Assembly: GCA_017746715.1 (NCBI GenBank)
Contig: JAGHZQ010000041.1
Location: 103,219-167,218, forward strand
Length of the DNA: 64,000 bases
From: Cyanobacteria bacterium SBLK
GTDB taxonomy: Bacteria > Cyanobacteriota > Cyanobacteriia > Cyanobacteriales > Spirulinaceae
Direction: 5' to 3'
The translations under genes were made by a program, and so were the position numbers. Below the pieces are notes generated by a model, which was not told the origin of the DNA, made no database searches, and was given only the letters and a program-made list of their open reading frames with translations. Below are positions 27,506-37,782 of this stretch, piece after piece (position 1 is the first letter of the stretch; the number at the start of each line of letters is the position of its first letter).

Positions 27506-28336
27506 TTACTGTTCGTCATTCGCGGATAATTGTTGGCTGAGTTGTTTGATTTGGTCTTTGTATTTGGCGGGGGCGAGGGTTACGGCACGAGAGTATAGGG
27601 GGCGTGCTTTGTCGATTTCTCCTTGTTGTTTGAAAATTTCGGCTTTTGCCCAAACCGGACGAAAATCATCTTCATTGGTCTCGATGATTTTGTCATAAAC
27701 CGCGATCGCTTCAGTATAGCGTTCTTGATTTTCGTAAACCCGTCCCAATAACATCTGTACCGAGGCAACATCGATACTATCGGGGTTGGCTGTATTCGCT
27801 TGGGCTGCAGTTTGCAGAGTGGCTTGCAGTAGTCCGATCGCTCGTTCGGGGCGGTTGTTTTTCAGTTGCAGGGCCACCATCCCCTGTAAAGCGTTCAAAT
27901 AACCCGGATTGATGCTGAGAATGCGATTGTAGGCTTGAAAAGCCCCCTCGTCATCTCCTAAATATTCCTTGGCTTGGGCGAGAAGGATTGTATAATCAGG
28001 CTGTTGGGGATGAGAGCGAGCCAAGCGTTCGAGAGGAGGAAGGGCTGCGTCGAGTTTTCCTTGTTCCAAGCGAATTTCGATTAATCCTTGCAAAGCCGTC
28101 CCATTTTCGGGTTCTCGTTCTAAAACTGACTCGTATCCTATAGCTTTCGCCTCGAGATTATCTCGGGACACGGGAGACACTCGCGGGGTTGGTGTTGGAG
28201 AGGCGATGGTTTTGCTAGAAACGCGATCGCTTTGGAATTTTCCCACTAATGGTAATAAAGAACCGCCAACCAAAAGAACGATCAAAAGGATCGAGAAAAT
28301 TAAGACAAATCGATTGTTGGAAGGAGTTCGTTTCAT
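27506..28336 (-). CDS. Membrane-anchored TPR protein
   Basis: 276 residues. An N-terminal membrane anchor (FVLIFSILLIVLLVGGSLL, about 11-29) is followed by a short linker and five or six tetratricopeptide repeats, such as KAIGYESVLEREPENGTALQ, DEGAFQAYNRILSINPGYLN, YTEAIAVYDKIIETNEDDFR and EIDKARPLYSRAVTLAPAKY. The repeats face the periplasm or lumen if the anchor is N-in. No catalytic motif. It is encoded just downstream of fni's promoter side, in a separate transcription unit from surE, which diverges. Confidence 0.8.
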   Translation of the reverse strand: MKRTPSNNRFVLIFSILLIVLLVGGSLLPLVGKFQSDRVSSKTIASPTPTPRVSPVSRDNLEAKAIGYESVLEREPENGTALQGLIEIRLEQGKLDAALPPLERLARSHPQQPDYTILLAQAKEYLGDDEGAFQAYNRILSINPGYLNALQGMVALQLKNNRPERAIGLLQATLQTAAQANTANPDSIDVASVQMLLGRVYENQERYTEAIAVYDKIIETNEDDFRPVWAKAEIFKQQGEIDKARPLYSRAVTLAPAKYKDQIKQLSQQLSANDEQ

Positions 28337-28557
28337 AATTTCGTTATCGGTTGTTGGTTATTCGTTTGCCTCCTCTTGCTCTTCCTTTCTTGGGAGAGGT
28401 TGGGAGTAGATTGTTATTGGTCTCTCTCTTTTTAGGAGAAGTTATCGAAGTATAGAAACTTGGGGATCTTGATGTTAAGTCAATCGACGCGATGTTAGGG
28501 TGCAGATATAATAAACAATTAATTATCAAACAACAAACAACGAAAAATCAACAACCC

Positions 28558-29355
28558 ATGAATTTACTCATCGGCAATGATGACGGCATATTTGCCTTGG
28601 GAGTGCGAATCCTAGCCGATACTTTAGCAGAAGCCGGGCATCGCGTCACTGTCGTTTGCCCCGATCGCGAACGTTCGGCAACAGGTCACGGTTTGACATT
28701 ACACCAACCGATCCGCGCTTATCCTGTAGATTCAATCTACCATCCGGACGTTACCGCATGGTCTTGTTCGGGAACTCCTGCCGATTGTATCAAACTGGCC
28801 CTTTATGCGTTAGTAGACGAGCGCCCGGATATGGTGCTTTCCGGTATCAATCAAGGGGCCAATCTCGGCACGGATATTCTGTATTCGGGTACCGTATCTG
28901 CGGCGATGGAAGGAGTCATGGAAGACATTCCCAGTATTGCTTTTAGTTTGACTAGTTTTACGGAAAAAGTCTTTCCCACGGCGGCAAATTTTGCGAGAGA
29001 ATTATTAGATAAATGTGCAAAAGATCCTTTACCGGAAGCCACATTACTCAATGTCAACATTCCACCAGTGACCGAGGAAGAAATTGCTGGCGTTCTCATC
29101 ACCCGTCAAGGCATTCGCCGCTATATCGAACAGTTTGAAAAACGCAGCGATCCCCGAGGCAAAACATACTATTGGTTATCGGGAGAAGTCGTTGAAGAAA
29201 TCGAACAACCAAAACATTTACATTTACCTGCACAGATTCCCACAGACGTGCAAGCCATTCGCGAAAATTATATTTCTATTACTCCGTTACAGTACAATTT
29301 AACCGATGTGCGCGGCTTTAGCTGGCTGTGCGATCGCACTGAATTTAGTTCTTAA
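28558..29355 (+). CDS. surE: 5'/3'-nucleotidase SurE
   Basis: 265 residues from ATG 28558, where the family N-terminus begins ([18 protein letters not shown]). Metal site DD at residues 8-9; other signatures are [16 protein letters not shown] and [20 protein letters not shown]. It dephosphorylates nucleoside monophosphates and short polyphosphates in the cytoplasm. Codons upstream of 28558 are A-rich repeat sequence, so the longer frame was rejected. Its 3' end overlaps the convergent NB-ARC/WD40 gene by 11 bp. Confidence 0.95.
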   Translation: MNLLIGNDDGIFALGVRILADTLAEAGHRVTVVCPDRERSATGHGLTLHQPIRAYPVDSIYHPDVTAWSCSGTPADCIKLALYALVDERPDMVLSGINQGANLGTDILYSGTVSAAMEGVMEDIPSIAFSLTSFTEKVFPTAANFARELLDKCAKDPLPEATLLNVNIPPVTEEEIAGVLITRQGIRRYIEQFEKRSDPRGKTYYWLSGEVVEEIEQPKHLHLPAQIPTDVQAIRENYISITPLQYNLTDVRGFSWLCDRTEFSS

Positions 29356-32300
29356 TGGGATGGGTTCGTGTTTCCTTATCAATTGCTCCCAAATTCATTA
29401 AAATTCTTCTTTGTGCTTCGGTTAGACCCATAACCCCCGTAATATTCATCCCTTCATAAAGTCGTTGAGGAATTAAGGTTTTGAGACATTCCCCCGTCCG
29501 GATATCCCACAATTTAATGGTTTCATCTTCGCTACCACTGGCTAATAGAGTTCCGTCAACACTAAAATTAATAGACCAAATCGGTCGCGTATGTTCCTGT
29601 AAATTCAGCAAGCATTGACCCGTACTAATATTCCATATTTTTATTGTTTTATCGTCACCAGCACTGGCGATCGATCGGCAATTGGGACTAAAATCGAGAG
29701 AGCGGATTTGATCCGAGTGTCCGGAGAAAGTGTTGAGACATTGACCCGAGGTTGTATCCCATAATTTTATAGTTTTGTCATCGCTTCCCGTGACTAATCG
29801 CGTTCCTTTTCGATCGAAAACCAAACAACGAACTCCACTTTCATGTCCTTTAAATTCCTGTAAACATTGACCCGTTTCTATATCCCAGAGCCTTGCCCGT
29901 CGATCTTCATCTGCACTGGCTAGGATTTGACGATGAGAATTAAACGCGATCGCCCAAGACCAATGTTCTTTTTTCTCCCAATTATGAAGATAGTTTTCTG
30001 TAGGAATGTCCCATATTTTCATTGTTTGATCGTCACTTCCACTGATTAATTTTGTTCCATCGGCACTAAAGGCAACCGACCAAACCCAATCTTTATGACC
30101 TCGTAAAATATGAAGGCATTGACCCGTATTTGCATCCCATATTCTCACAGTGCGATCGTTACTCCCACTGGCAATCAATCGACCATCTTGGCTTATTGCT
30201 ACCGCACGAATTCTGGCTTGATGTCCGAAGAACGTTTTTAAACATTTACCCCGATCGATATCCCATAATCTCACGAGATTATCGTCGCTACCCGAAACGA
30301 GGATAGAGTCAGAATAACTCAAAGCAACCGACCAAATCCGATAAGTCATTCCTTGTAAGTTATGCAGACAGCGATCGCTTTTCCAATCCCATATTTTAAT
30401 GCCTTGGTCATTACTTCCACCCACTAAAAGATTGCCATCTTGGCTAAAATTTAAAGAGCGAACTCTGCCTGTATTCTCAGTTAAAGTATTCAGGCACTCT
30501 TCATTTTCAATATCCCATATCTTTATCGTCCGATCTGCACTTCCACTGGCAAGAATTTTTGCATTTGGACTCAATGCAACTGACCAAACTCGATTAGTAT
30601 GTCCTTGGAAAAGAGATAAGACTTCGCCTGTATTTCGATTCAATAATCTTACGCCATAATCGTCGCTTCCGGTCGCCAGTATCGTTCCATCTAAACTTTG
30701 AGTCATTGCGCGGACAATATGAGTTACTTCCTGCCAACTTTGGATACATTTTCCGGTTCTAATATTCCAAAATCGAATAATTTGGTCTGGCATAGTTGCG
30801 CTCAACAAACTTTTACCATCAGTATCGAAAGCAACAAATCTAACTAGAGAATGATGTTCTGTTAATATCGCAAGGCAGTTCCCATTAAAAACATCCCAAA
30901 TTCTTGCAGTCGTATCATCACTACCACTAGCGAGTCGCGTTCCATCTGGACTAAATACAACAGACCAAACCCATTTTTTATGTCCTTTTAGAGTATGAAT
31001 ATATTTGATTTGAGAAGGATCGGAAACATCCCATAATTTAATAGTGGTATCATTACTGCTACTTGCAAGTTGCGTTCCATCTGGGCTGAATGCTAAACAA
31101 CGAATCCAGTCACTATGTCCTTGTAAACTGGTAATGAGTTGTCCTGTCGTGACTTGCCACAAGCGGATCTCTCCATTACTATCTCCAGTCGCTAAAATTT
31201 CTCCGTCAGGACTAAAAACTACCGCAAAAATACTGTCAAAAATATCGGAAAACGTACATTTACTAAGAACTGAGTTAGAAAAATCAGTATTTTGTAAATT
31301 GACATTCTTAAAATTGACTTGCTGGATGATTAAGTTAGAAAGATTAATTTTTCGTAAATCGGTATTGAGAATGCAGAGGATATTAATAATATTACCTGCT
31401 AAATAGGTTTTGGGTTGCCGAAAATTTTGTTGGAGTTTATTGAGAATTTGTAAAAGATGTTTTTTAATGCGTTGGCGATTGCCCATCGCTTCCTCGACTC
31501 TTTCTAGGATGGGTTGGAGGATCAGACGAATTTGAGTTTCTCGGATATAGTCTCTAGCTTGAGCTTTAATCAAAGCATGACGATTCAATAGCTCGAATTG
31601 ACAACTGAGAATTTCTTTTGCAGCGCGATCGCTCAAATTTTCAGTAACATATTCTGTGATGATATTTTGCAAAGTATAAGAGTTAGTATCTCTACTAATT
31701 TCAATTAAAGAACGGCGATTTAGAGATCCTAAAACTTCGAGCAATTTATCTCGACTCTGTTTGGAGATGAGGTCATCTTTTAATTCACAAATCGTCACGA
31801 ATTCTCGATTGATGGCTAACCAATACATAATCTGTTGTTCGGCGAGAGAAAGGCGCTCAAATTGTGTTTTTAGAAGCTCTCTAATATCTCCGATAATGGG
31901 AGATTGTTGCTGAGCTTTCAGGAATTGAAAAATATTTTTTCCCGGAAGTACTTCGATTAAAGGAGCAATCATTTGTAGGGCTTGAGGATTGCCTTGATAG
32001 AGTTCGATAAGGGTTTGATATTCTTGAAGAGAACCAGATATGCCTTTTGCTTCAATAATTCTTTTTGCTTCTATATTCAGTCCTTGAAGATGGAGGGAGT
32101 AAACGGGAAATTGTCCCTTCAGGCGATCGATTTCAGGAGGAGTTTCTCGACTGGTGAGGATGAAACAACTTCGATGGGGATGTTCTCCAATTTGTTGGAA
32201 AAGAAGGCCATAGTTTTCATATCCTTGGCGATATTTTCCCTGATAGTTTCGATCTTGGAGAATGGCTTCGACATTATCAAGAATGATTAAGCAACGAGAT

Positions 32301-32854
32301 TGATTGAGGTATTCGAGCAGACGGGTCAAGCGCTGGTTAATTGTATTGGGAAGCTCTAATTCTTTTTGTTCGGAGAGAAATTTGATGAGATCGGCCAACA
32401 GTTCGCTAAGAGGTGGTGCTTCGCGAATACTGCGCCAGAGCACAAAATCGAAGTGACCTTCAATTTGTTGAGCTAGTTTAACGGAAAGTGCTGTTTTACC
32501 GATACCTCCCATACCCAGAATAGCAACAAGACGACTATTTTCTTCTAATATCCAGTCTTTTAAGTCTGCTAGGTTAGTATCGCGTCCGACAAAACCATGA
32601 ATATCTGGGGCTTCTCGGAAATCTTTGCGAGGTTCTGCGATCGCTCTCCAGTCTACGCCTAAGTCTTGGCAAATTCCCTTAAAAACTTCACTTTCAATGG
32701 GTTTTCTCGTCCAAAATCGTTTTAAGGTGGCGATCGAGGTATAAGCAGTAGGATAATGGCTCGGATTTTGTTTTTGGAGACCTTTTTGTTTTCTTGCACG
32801 ATCGCCAAGGTTTAGTCCATCGCTAGAGGCTCTCAGTGTTTTGGTTAGGTTCAT
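29345..32854 (-). CDS. NB-ARC/WD40 STAND protein (NLR-like)
   Basis: 1169 residues. The first 80 form a small helical domain common on cyanobacterial NB-ARC proteins ([31 protein letters not shown]). The NB-ARC NTPase follows, with Walker [14 protein letters not shown] (about 112-124) and Walker [13 protein letters not shown] (about 190-201). A winged helix and helical region come next, then a short pentapeptide-like stretch ([20 protein letters not shown], about 505-525). Fourteen WD40 repeats (about 535-1130) end LKLWDI/IKIWDI-type, enough for two seven-bladed propellers. This is the bacterial counterpart of NLR/Apaf-1 proteins, some of which act in antiphage defence or signalling. The 3' end overlaps surE by 11 bp, convergently. 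Confidence 0.88.
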   Translation of the reverse strand: MNLTKTLRASSDGLNLGDRARKQKGLQKQNPSHYPTAYTSIATLKRFWTRKPIESEVFKGICQDLGVDWRAIAEPRKDFREAPDIHGFVGRDTNLADLKDWILEENSRLVAILGMGGIGKTALSVKLAQQIEGHFDFVLWRSIREAPPLSELLADLIKFLSEQKELELPNTINQRLTRLLEYLNQSRCLIILDNVEAILQDRNYQGKYRQGYENYGLLFQQIGEHPHRSCFILTSRETPPEIDRLKGQFPVYSLHLQGLNIEAKRIIEAKGISGSLQEYQTLIELYQGNPQALQMIAPLIEVLPGKNIFQFLKAQQQSPIIGDIRELLKTQFERLSLAEQQIMYWLAINREFVTICELKDDLISKQSRDKLLEVLGSLNRRSLIEISRDTNSYTLQNIITEYVTENLSDRAAKEILSCQFELLNRHALIKAQARDYIRETQIRLILQPILERVEEAMGNRQRIKKHLLQILNKLQQNFRQPKTYLAGNIINILCILNTDLRKINLSNLIIQQVNFKNVNLQNTDFSNSVLSKCTFSDIFDSIFAVVFSPDGEILATGDSNGEIRLWQVTTGQLITSLQGHSDWIRCLAFSPDGTQLASSSNDTTIKLWDVSDPSQIKYIHTLKGHKKWVWSVVFSPDGTRLASGSDDTTARIWDVFNGNCLAILTEHHSLVRFVAFDTDGKSLLSATMPDQIIRFWNIRTGKCIQSWQEVTHIVRAMTQSLDGTILATGSDDYGVRLLNRNTGEVLSLFQGHTNRVWSVALSPNAKILASGSADRTIKIWDIENEECLNTLTENTGRVRSLNFSQDGNLLVGGSNDQGIKIWDWKSDRCLHNLQGMTYRIWSVALSYSDSILVSGSDDNLVRLWDIDRGKCLKTFFGHQARIRAVAISQDGRLIASGSNDRTVRIWDANTGQCLHILRGHKDWVWSVAFSADGTKLISGSDDQTMKIWDIPTENYLHNWEKKEHWSWAIAFNSHRQILASADEDRRARLWDIETGQCLQEFKGHESGVRCLVFDRKGTRLVTGSDDKTIKLWDTTSGQCLNTFSGHSDQIRSLDFSPNCRSIASAGDDKTIKIWNISTGQCLLNLQEHTRPIWSINFSVDGTLLASGSEDETIKLWDIRTGECLKTLIPQRLYEGMNITGVMGLTEAQRRILMNLGAIDKETRTHPIKN

Positions 32855-33051
32855 GGTAGTTATAACGCCTCGATTCTTTTTCGATCACAATCTTCAGGGT
32901 TCAATCGATCATTTTTAATTTTGGCTCATCTGAATCTGAGCCATCATATACCGAGAATAATGAGATAATATTAAGGGCATCCGTAATATAAAATAAATCA
33001 GATAAAATGAGGTTGAAAATTAGTCGTATTGGCAGCACTCAAGGAGAAAGC

Positions 33052-33240
33052 ATGGAACAGCCTCAAATCTGTACTACCCAACAACCAACCGCTCGCTCTC
33101 CCATATTGGAAAAAATCGAAAACATTGCCATCCATAATAAAGAGGCTGGCATTGCGATCGCTACATCGATCGCGATCGCCATTGTTCTTTATGGTGGTGC
33201 TAAAGCAGCAGAAACCGTAATCAAAGCGTGGCGAAACTAA
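33052..33240 (+). CDS. Small single-span membrane protein
   Basis: 62 residues from ATG 33052, chosen because AAGGAG lies 7 bp upstream. It has a polar N-terminus (QPQICTTQQPTA) and one membrane segment, GIAIATSIAIAIVLYGGAKAA (about 35-55). I do not recognise a family. The good ribosome binding site and hydrophobic periodicity support coding; a chance frame is possible because two HIP1-like sites make up part of the segment. Confidence 0.45.
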   Translation: MEQPQICTTQQPTARSPILEKIENIAIHNKEAGIAIATSIAIAIVLYGGAKAAETVIKAWRN

Positions 33241-33887
33241 CCGTCGCGCTTTTTAAATAGAGCTTGCTGTATAGGTACAAAGACCATACCAGATAAGGGT
33301 TTTCGGAGTTTTTTGACAAAAAAAGTTCAAGGTTTTCGCCCCCAGTTATCCAAAACCCTCGCATTTTCGGGAAAATTTCTGGGTAAATTGGCAATCGCTG
33401 CCATGAAAATACCATTGTGTATAACGTATAGCTTCCAGAATTGTTCTGTCGCCGTTTTCAGCAAGCCGTAAATAGCGAAAAGCCCTCGAGTTGATGCTTG
33501 AGGGTTTTGTATGCCTGTAATACCAAATCCACTTATTGGAACATCTGGAAAAGATCGGCTGACAAGCATACAGGCATCAGCGATCGCGATACCATTCTAC
33601 TCATTTTGTAGATGTGTGATTTTTTGGCTGGCGAGGGAATTTTGGGAGCATTGCAAAATCTCGTTTCGATGCTATGACAAACGCATTTAAATACCCATAC
33701 AATACCTCGATCGCAATTCTCACTTCCACATTCCTTCGAATGCTTTCCTCTTCACCCAAACCGATTTTAAGGGTATTTTCTAACAAAAGATTGAGAAAAA
33801 CTTAATTTCTGAGTAGAAGAATTGCTGATTTGTTGTATGCTTGCCAAAAAGAGGTAAGTTGGAAATAGTACAATTGCCCGTTTCTGT
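33241..33887. other. Intergenic region with one hairpin
   Basis: About 650 bp. I see no gene; the short minus-strand frames lack family-like sequence. One terminator-like hairpin lies at 33483-33508. Confidence 0.5.
33483..33508. terminator. Bidirectional terminator-like hairpin
   Basis: CCCTCGAG and CTTGAGGG form a stem around TTGATG, flanked by AAAAG on the left and TTTTG on the right, so it could end transcription in either direction. It lies 240 bp after the small membrane-protein gene. Confidence 0.5.
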
Positions 33888-35585
33888 ATGAATCCAGATA
33901 TTCCCCTCGGATCGGTCATTCAAGGTTCCTTAACGCAAGGTTTGGAAGTGCGCTTGCATCCCGATATTTCGGTCGAAGATATGCGCGTCGGGAAATTTTT
34001 AGTCGTGGAAGGGACGCGATCGCGGTTCTTCTGTTTGCTAACGGATGTTGCTCTCGGCACCTCAACCCCGAGAATTTTTAGCAATCCTCCTTCTCCTCAA
34101 GATGATTTTTTGCGGGAGGTTTTGGCGGGAAGCGGCACCTACGGTATGGTGACGCTATCTCCCATGCTCATGTTTACCCCAGAAAGTCAGGGACTGGCTG
34201 ATGAGGACAACACCTCTCTGGCTTCATTTCAAGCTAATAGTAACAGCGATGCAGTACTGCTTCCCGTGAAAACTATTCCCACCCATTTCAGCGAAGTTTT
34301 TGATGCCAGCGAACGAGATTTTCGCATCGTTTTTGGTTGGGAAGACGATCCCCAGCGCAAGAATTTTTCTGTCGGGCAACCCCTAGATATGGATGTTCCA
34401 GTCTGTCTCAATTTAGACCGTTTTGTAGAGCGGAGTAATGGCATTTTTGGCAAATCCGGGACGGGTAAATCGTTTTTAACCCGCTTGTTAATTTCGGGAA
34501 TTATTCGCAAACAAGCAGCGGTGAATTTGATGTTTGATATGCACTCGGAATATGGTTGGGAAGCGATTCAAGAAGGCAAGCACGTCAGTACGGTGAAAGG
34601 ATTGGCGCAACTCTTTCCCGGATTGGTCGAAATTTACACCTTAGATAGCGTTGCAACCAAGCGTCGAGGCGTTCCCAACGCACAGGAACTCTTCCTCAGT
34701 TACGATCAAATTGAAATGGAAGATTTACGCTTGGTGGCTTTTGAATTGGGGCTTTCCGATGCCAGTATCGATAATGCCAATATTCTCGCTTCCGAGTTTG
34801 GTAAGACGTGGATGGTCTCGCTATTAAATATGACCAATGAAGAGATTAAGGAGTTTTGCGAAACCAAACAAGGTCACATGGGTTCGATTATGGCTTTGCA
34901 ACGCAAGTTAATGCGCTTTGATGGTTTAAAATACATTCGTCCGGTTTGCGCCCATAATTACATCGATCGCATCATCGAAACGCTCAATGCAGGCCGGCAC
35001 GTGGTCATCGAATTCGGCTCTCATTCCAATATGCTGTCCTATATGTTGGTGACGAATATGATCACCCGTCGCATTCACAGCAATTATGTGAATAAAGCCG
35101 ATCGCTTTTTACGGTCTAAGAATCCTCAAGATCGTCCCCGACAATTGGTGATTACCATTGAAGAAGCGCACCGCTTTTTAGATTCTGCGATCGTCCATCA
35201 AACCATTTTCGGCACGATCGCGCGGGAAATGCGAAAATATTTTGTAACTCTATTGGTTGTGGATCAGCGTCCTTCGGGAATCGATCCCGAAGTGATGTCA
35301 CAGGTAGGAACGCGGGTAACTTGTTTGTTAAACGATGAAAAGGATATTAATGCCATTTTTACGGGCGTTTCTGGAGGTCAAGGATTGCGATCGGTTTTGG
35401 CAAAATTGGACTCCAAACAACAGGCTTTAATTTTAGGTCATGCAGTGCCGATGCCCGTGGTGGTGAGAACTCGCGCTTACGATAAAACATTTTATGAGGA
35501 AATCGGCGATACGGATTGGAGCGAAAAACCCGATGAAGAGGTATTGGTTGCGGCAGAAATTGCTAAGGCAGATTTAGGGTTTTAG
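33888..35585 (+). CDS. HerA-like ATPase (DUF87)
   Basis: 565 residues. An N-terminal HAS-barrel-like beta region (GSVIQGSLTQGLEVRLHP, VGKFLVVEGTRSRFFCLLTD) is followed by the FtsK/HerA-type ATPase: Walker A FGKSGTGKSFLTRLL (about 183-197), Walker B QLVITIEEAHRFL (about 418-430), and the sensor/arginine region VVDQRPSGIDPEV. HerA relatives are hexameric DNA translocases, in archaea paired with NurA nuclease and in bacteria also found in defence systems. No partner nuclease (NurA or SIR2) is adjacent, and this form is widely conserved in cyanobacteria. Confidence 0.85.
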   Translation: MNPDIPLGSVIQGSLTQGLEVRLHPDISVEDMRVGKFLVVEGTRSRFFCLLTDVALGTSTPRIFSNPPSPQDDFLREVLAGSGTYGMVTLSPMLMFTPESQGLADEDNTSLASFQANSNSDAVLLPVKTIPTHFSEVFDASERDFRIVFGWEDDPQRKNFSVGQPLDMDVPVCLNLDRFVERSNGIFGKSGTGKSFLTRLLISGIIRKQAAVNLMFDMHSEYGWEAIQEGKHVSTVKGLAQLFPGLVEIYTLDSVATKRRGVPNAQELFLSYDQIEMEDLRLVAFELGLSDASIDNANILASEFGKTWMVSLLNMTNEEIKEFCETKQGHMGSIMALQRKLMRFDGLKYIRPVCAHNYIDRIIETLNAGRHVVIEFGSHSNMLSYMLVTNMITRRIHSNYVNKADRFLRSKNPQDRPRQLVITIEEAHRFLDSAIVHQTIFGTIAREMRKYFVTLLVVDQRPSGIDPEVMSQVGTRVTCLLNDEKDINAIFTGVSGGQGLRSVLAKLDSKQQALILGHAVPMPVVVRTRAYDKTFYEEIGDTDWSEKPDEEVLVAAEIAKADLGF

Positions 35586-35629
35586 AGCAATTAATGTCTC
35601 ACAGTAAAGATGATACTAGAGTCATCAAA

Positions 35630-35654
35630 ATCTGACCGTTTTATACGGTCAGAT
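35630..35654 (-). terminator. Perfect 10-bp hairpin after the HerA gene
   Basis: ATCTGACCGT and ACGGTCAGAT form a 10-bp stem with a TTTAT loop, 45 bp after the HerA-like stop. The T-run lies on the minus-strand side (TTTTG), so as a rho-independent terminator it would work better for minus-strand transcripts. Confidence 0.45.
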
Positions 35655-35897
35655 AATCCATAGACCTACCTTTGTCCCCTCAGTATTTTTTATGTACTAT
35701 CGGGCAAAAGCGATCGCAATATCTCACTCTAAGATTCAATTTTCCATAAGCGATTATAGCAATCATGTATTATCTGATATCTGTGATTTACGTTGCTGAA
35801 TCCCCATCAATTACTTGCAGATTTCTGGAAATATACGCTCGCTACCTTCAATACTAAGCTGTTTCACTTCATCACCGACAAAATTCAGAAGATAAAT

Positions 35898-35928
35898 GAC
35901 TCCTCGCTACTGCGTTGAACGAGGAGTC
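35898..35928. repeat. Inverted repeat, 9-bp stem
   Basis: GACTCCTCG and CGAGGAGTC flank a 13-nt loop. The hairpin sits between two direct copies of AAAATTCAGAA (ending 35890 and 35951), the look of a small inserted element. Confidence 0.45.
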
Positions 35929-36011
35929 GGTCGCTGTAAAAAATTCAGAAATTGTGCTTGCCCATCGTCTTATTGATAGAAGAACTTCATTATATAGAGA
36001 TCGATAGAATC

Positions 36012-36134
36012 ATGGTGAAAAACTTCATGGTTTGTATTTCCGATGTGGCAAAAATTCTTAGCATCACATTTGCTTTTTTAGTCTTCTTGAATCTCCTTAC
36101 TGTTATTGCCGGTGAAATTAACAGCAAATTTTGA
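36012..36134 (+). CDS. Doubtful 40-aa hydrophobic protein
   Basis: Starts MVKNFMVCISDVAKILS and continues into one membrane segment (ITFAFLVFLNLLTVIAG). No ribosome binding site is visible and I do not recognise it. It could be a tiny thylakoid membrane subunit or a chance frame. Confidence 0.2.
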   Translation: MVKNFMVCISDVAKILSITFAFLVFLNLLTVIAGEINSKF

Positions 36135-36280
36135 AACCACTATAGTCCTCTTCCATCACACTCGAAAAACTCCTTATCTTGAGGGATATTTACAAAGAAA
36201 TAACTGTATTTTAGCTCTTTAGCCTATTGTAAAAAACACCAGCAGCGTATTACAGAAATACGCGGGAGAGGATTTTAAGC

Positions 36281-37471
36281 ATGCTACAATTACCTACTTG
36301 TAAACACCTTAGATTCTTAATGTTGAGTATTTTTATCGGTTCATTCATTATAGCTCGTGAAGATATCAACACATGCAAAAATTATGTCTTGGTTTCACGA
36401 ATTAGTAATACAGGAACATCTGAAAGCGCGCAGCCAAACATTGAGAACATATCGTATCTCGACGAGATCGAATCGAGCGTAACACCTGCTATTGCTAGCT
36501 TTACTTTTGCCGAAGGAGCACTATCTAAATACAGCGATCGATCTTCGCCAGAATCTGAAGTTCTTATTATGCTTTACGTTGACTCGGATAGTAATTCACT
36601 TTCTGCACTTGCCATAGCAACAGACGGTTCAAAAAACAGCTATGCAACATTGCCACTCCCCCATGCCACTCCCGATCCGAAGTCATCACCTGCATTATAT
36701 GTTTCTAGTGATGAAGCCACTCTATATGCCTTCTGGAAAGATAACTCAAGTGGAGATATATATTACAGCATAATGTCTAACACCAATATAGTTTGGAGTT
36801 CTCCTGCATCATGTGGATTTTCAATCGATCGTGGAGTGGCAGCCACAGAAACAAACGGAATAGTAAATATTGCGTACAATTTTTCCAAGAAAGACGATCT
36901 CAGCTTAGCAGAGTTAGATCCTGAAATGGATACATGTGTAGCTGCAAAAAAAATTCCCAACTCACAAACCGACTCAAATCCAGCAGCAACCTACACGTCA
37001 TCCGGTAACGCTTTGACAGAAAACGAGATAACTTCGTATGTAGCTTGGAGAGCAAGAAAAACTGAAGGTCAAGGAAACGGCAAAGAAAAGAGCGAAAATA
37101 CGGTTTTCGTTAGTGAAAATTTCAATCAGGGGTACCCAGTACGGCTTTCGGATGGATCTAATGTAAAAACAAAGTCTCAACCTGTCTTGGCAGTTTACGA
37201 TCGATCGCTGTGGCTCATGTGGGCAAACTCATCACAAGGAGATTCGTTGTATATCGCAGTTCAAACCAACAATACATGGGGCGCTTCTTATAGTATTGGT
37301 GAAAATAATACGCTAACCAGTACAAAAATTACCATGTCCGCATATGGAGGCTTTCTGTATGCTGCTTGGTCCGAAACGGGTCAAAGCATGAGTCAAACAA
37401 TTACAAAAATCGAAGAGGATGTAGAGGGTCTAGCCGGTGTCCTCGCAGTTGGCTCACGATCGGTTAAGTGA
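36281..37471 (+). CDS. Secreted beta-propeller-like hypothetical protein
   Basis: 396 residues. An N-terminal hydrophobic segment (RFLMLSIFIGSFIIA) suggests a signal peptide. The rest is beta-rich, with repeats of about 50-60 residues: SSPALYVSSDEATLYAFWKD, then DIYYSIMSNTNIVWSSP, QPVLAVYDRSLWLMWANSS, SLYIAVQTNNTWGASYSIG, and ITMSAYGGFLYAAWSET. The x-L-(Y/W)-x-x-W core and 'nn.W' ends resemble sialidase/lectin-type propellers. Base use is more A/T-rich than its neighbours, with few HIP1 sites, which could mean recent transfer. It lies directly downstream of the tRNA array's 3' end, convergently. Function unknown. Confidence 0.6.
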   Translation: MLQLPTCKHLRFLMLSIFIGSFIIAREDINTCKNYVLVSRISNTGTSESAQPNIENISYLDEIESSVTPAIASFTFAEGALSKYSDRSSPESEVLIMLYVDSDSNSLSALAIATDGSKNSYATLPLPHATPDPKSSPALYVSSDEATLYAFWKDNSSGDIYYSIMSNTNIVWSSPASCGFSIDRGVAATETNGIVNIAYNFSKKDDLSLAELDPEMDTCVAAKKIPNSQTDSNPAATYTSSGNALTENEITSYVAWRARKTEGQGNGKEKSENTVFVSENFNQGYPVRLSDGSNVKTKSQPVLAVYDRSLWLMWANSSQGDSLYIAVQTNNTWGASYSIGENNTLTSTKITMSAYGGFLYAAWSETGQSMSQTITKIEEDVEGLAGVLAVGSRSVK

Positions 37472-37592
37472 TATTCTTCCCCTGTTGCTACCTTTGTGGT
37501 AGTCTGATGCTTGCCTCCACGTCCGTTTTTGAGTTAGCGCGTAACTTTTTGTGCATGATGTCTTCCAATTGCATCACGGAGGTAAAATCCAA

Positions 37593-37665
37593 TACTCCCG
37601 GTGGGAGTCGAACCCACAACCAACGAATTTTAAGTCCGCCGCGTCTGCCATTCCGCCACAGGAGT
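37593..37665 (-). tRNA. tRNA-Leu(UAA), short variable loop
   Basis: Acceptor ACTCCTG/CGGGAGT with A73; D arm typical of Leu (GGCGGAATGGCAGACGC); anticodon stem-loop GCGGA-CTTAAAA-TTCGT with two G-U pairs; T arm GTGGG-TTCGACT-CCCAC. The variable region is only TGGTT, although bacterial tRNA-Leu normally has a long arm. No CCA is encoded. It is the last member of the array in transcription order. Confidence 0.8.
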
Positions 37666-37676
37666 AAGTTTTGGCA

Positions 37677-37774
37677 TACTCCGAGCGAGATTTGTTCGCG
37701 AAGTGTCTCCGAAGGAGTTACTCGCACTAAACTGTTTTTGAGACAGTCGCCTCTGCCAATTGGGCTCTCGGAGC
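37677..37774 (-). tRNA. tRNA-Leu(CAA)-like with insert in T loop
   Basis: Acceptor GCTCCGA/TCGGAGT with A73; D arm GCCCAATTGGCAGAGGC; anticodon arm ACTGT-CTCAAAA-ACAGT (CAA); variable region only TTAGT. The T stem GCGAG/CTCGC encloses a 31-nt loop (37690-37720) instead of 7 nt, holding a palindromic element also present in the Ser gene. An alternative fold uses GCGA/TCGC as a shortened T stem and the rest as a variable arm. It may be a pseudogene. Confidence 0.7.
37690..37720. repeat. Palindromic element inside the T loop of tRNA-Leu(CAA)
   Basis: Contains GTTCGCGAAGTGTCTCCGAA on the plus strand, matching GTTCGCGAAGCGTCTCCGAA at 38232-38251 with one change and GTTCGCAAAGCGTTTCCGAA at 49149-49168. 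Confidence 0.85.
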
Positions 37775-37782
37775 GCATTACA

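Larger units (their letters stand above)
35586..36280. other. Intergenic region with two hairpins and one doubtful small frame
   Basis: About 695 bp. It holds a hairpin at 35630-35654, a second at 35898-35928 flanked by copies of AAAATTCAGAA, and a possible 40-residue hydrophobic frame at 36012. Nothing else is supported. Confidence 0.5.

Noticed and set aside
33241..33786. Three minus-strand open frames after the small membrane-protein gene
   Set aside because: Composition and sequence look random; no start signal or recognised motif.
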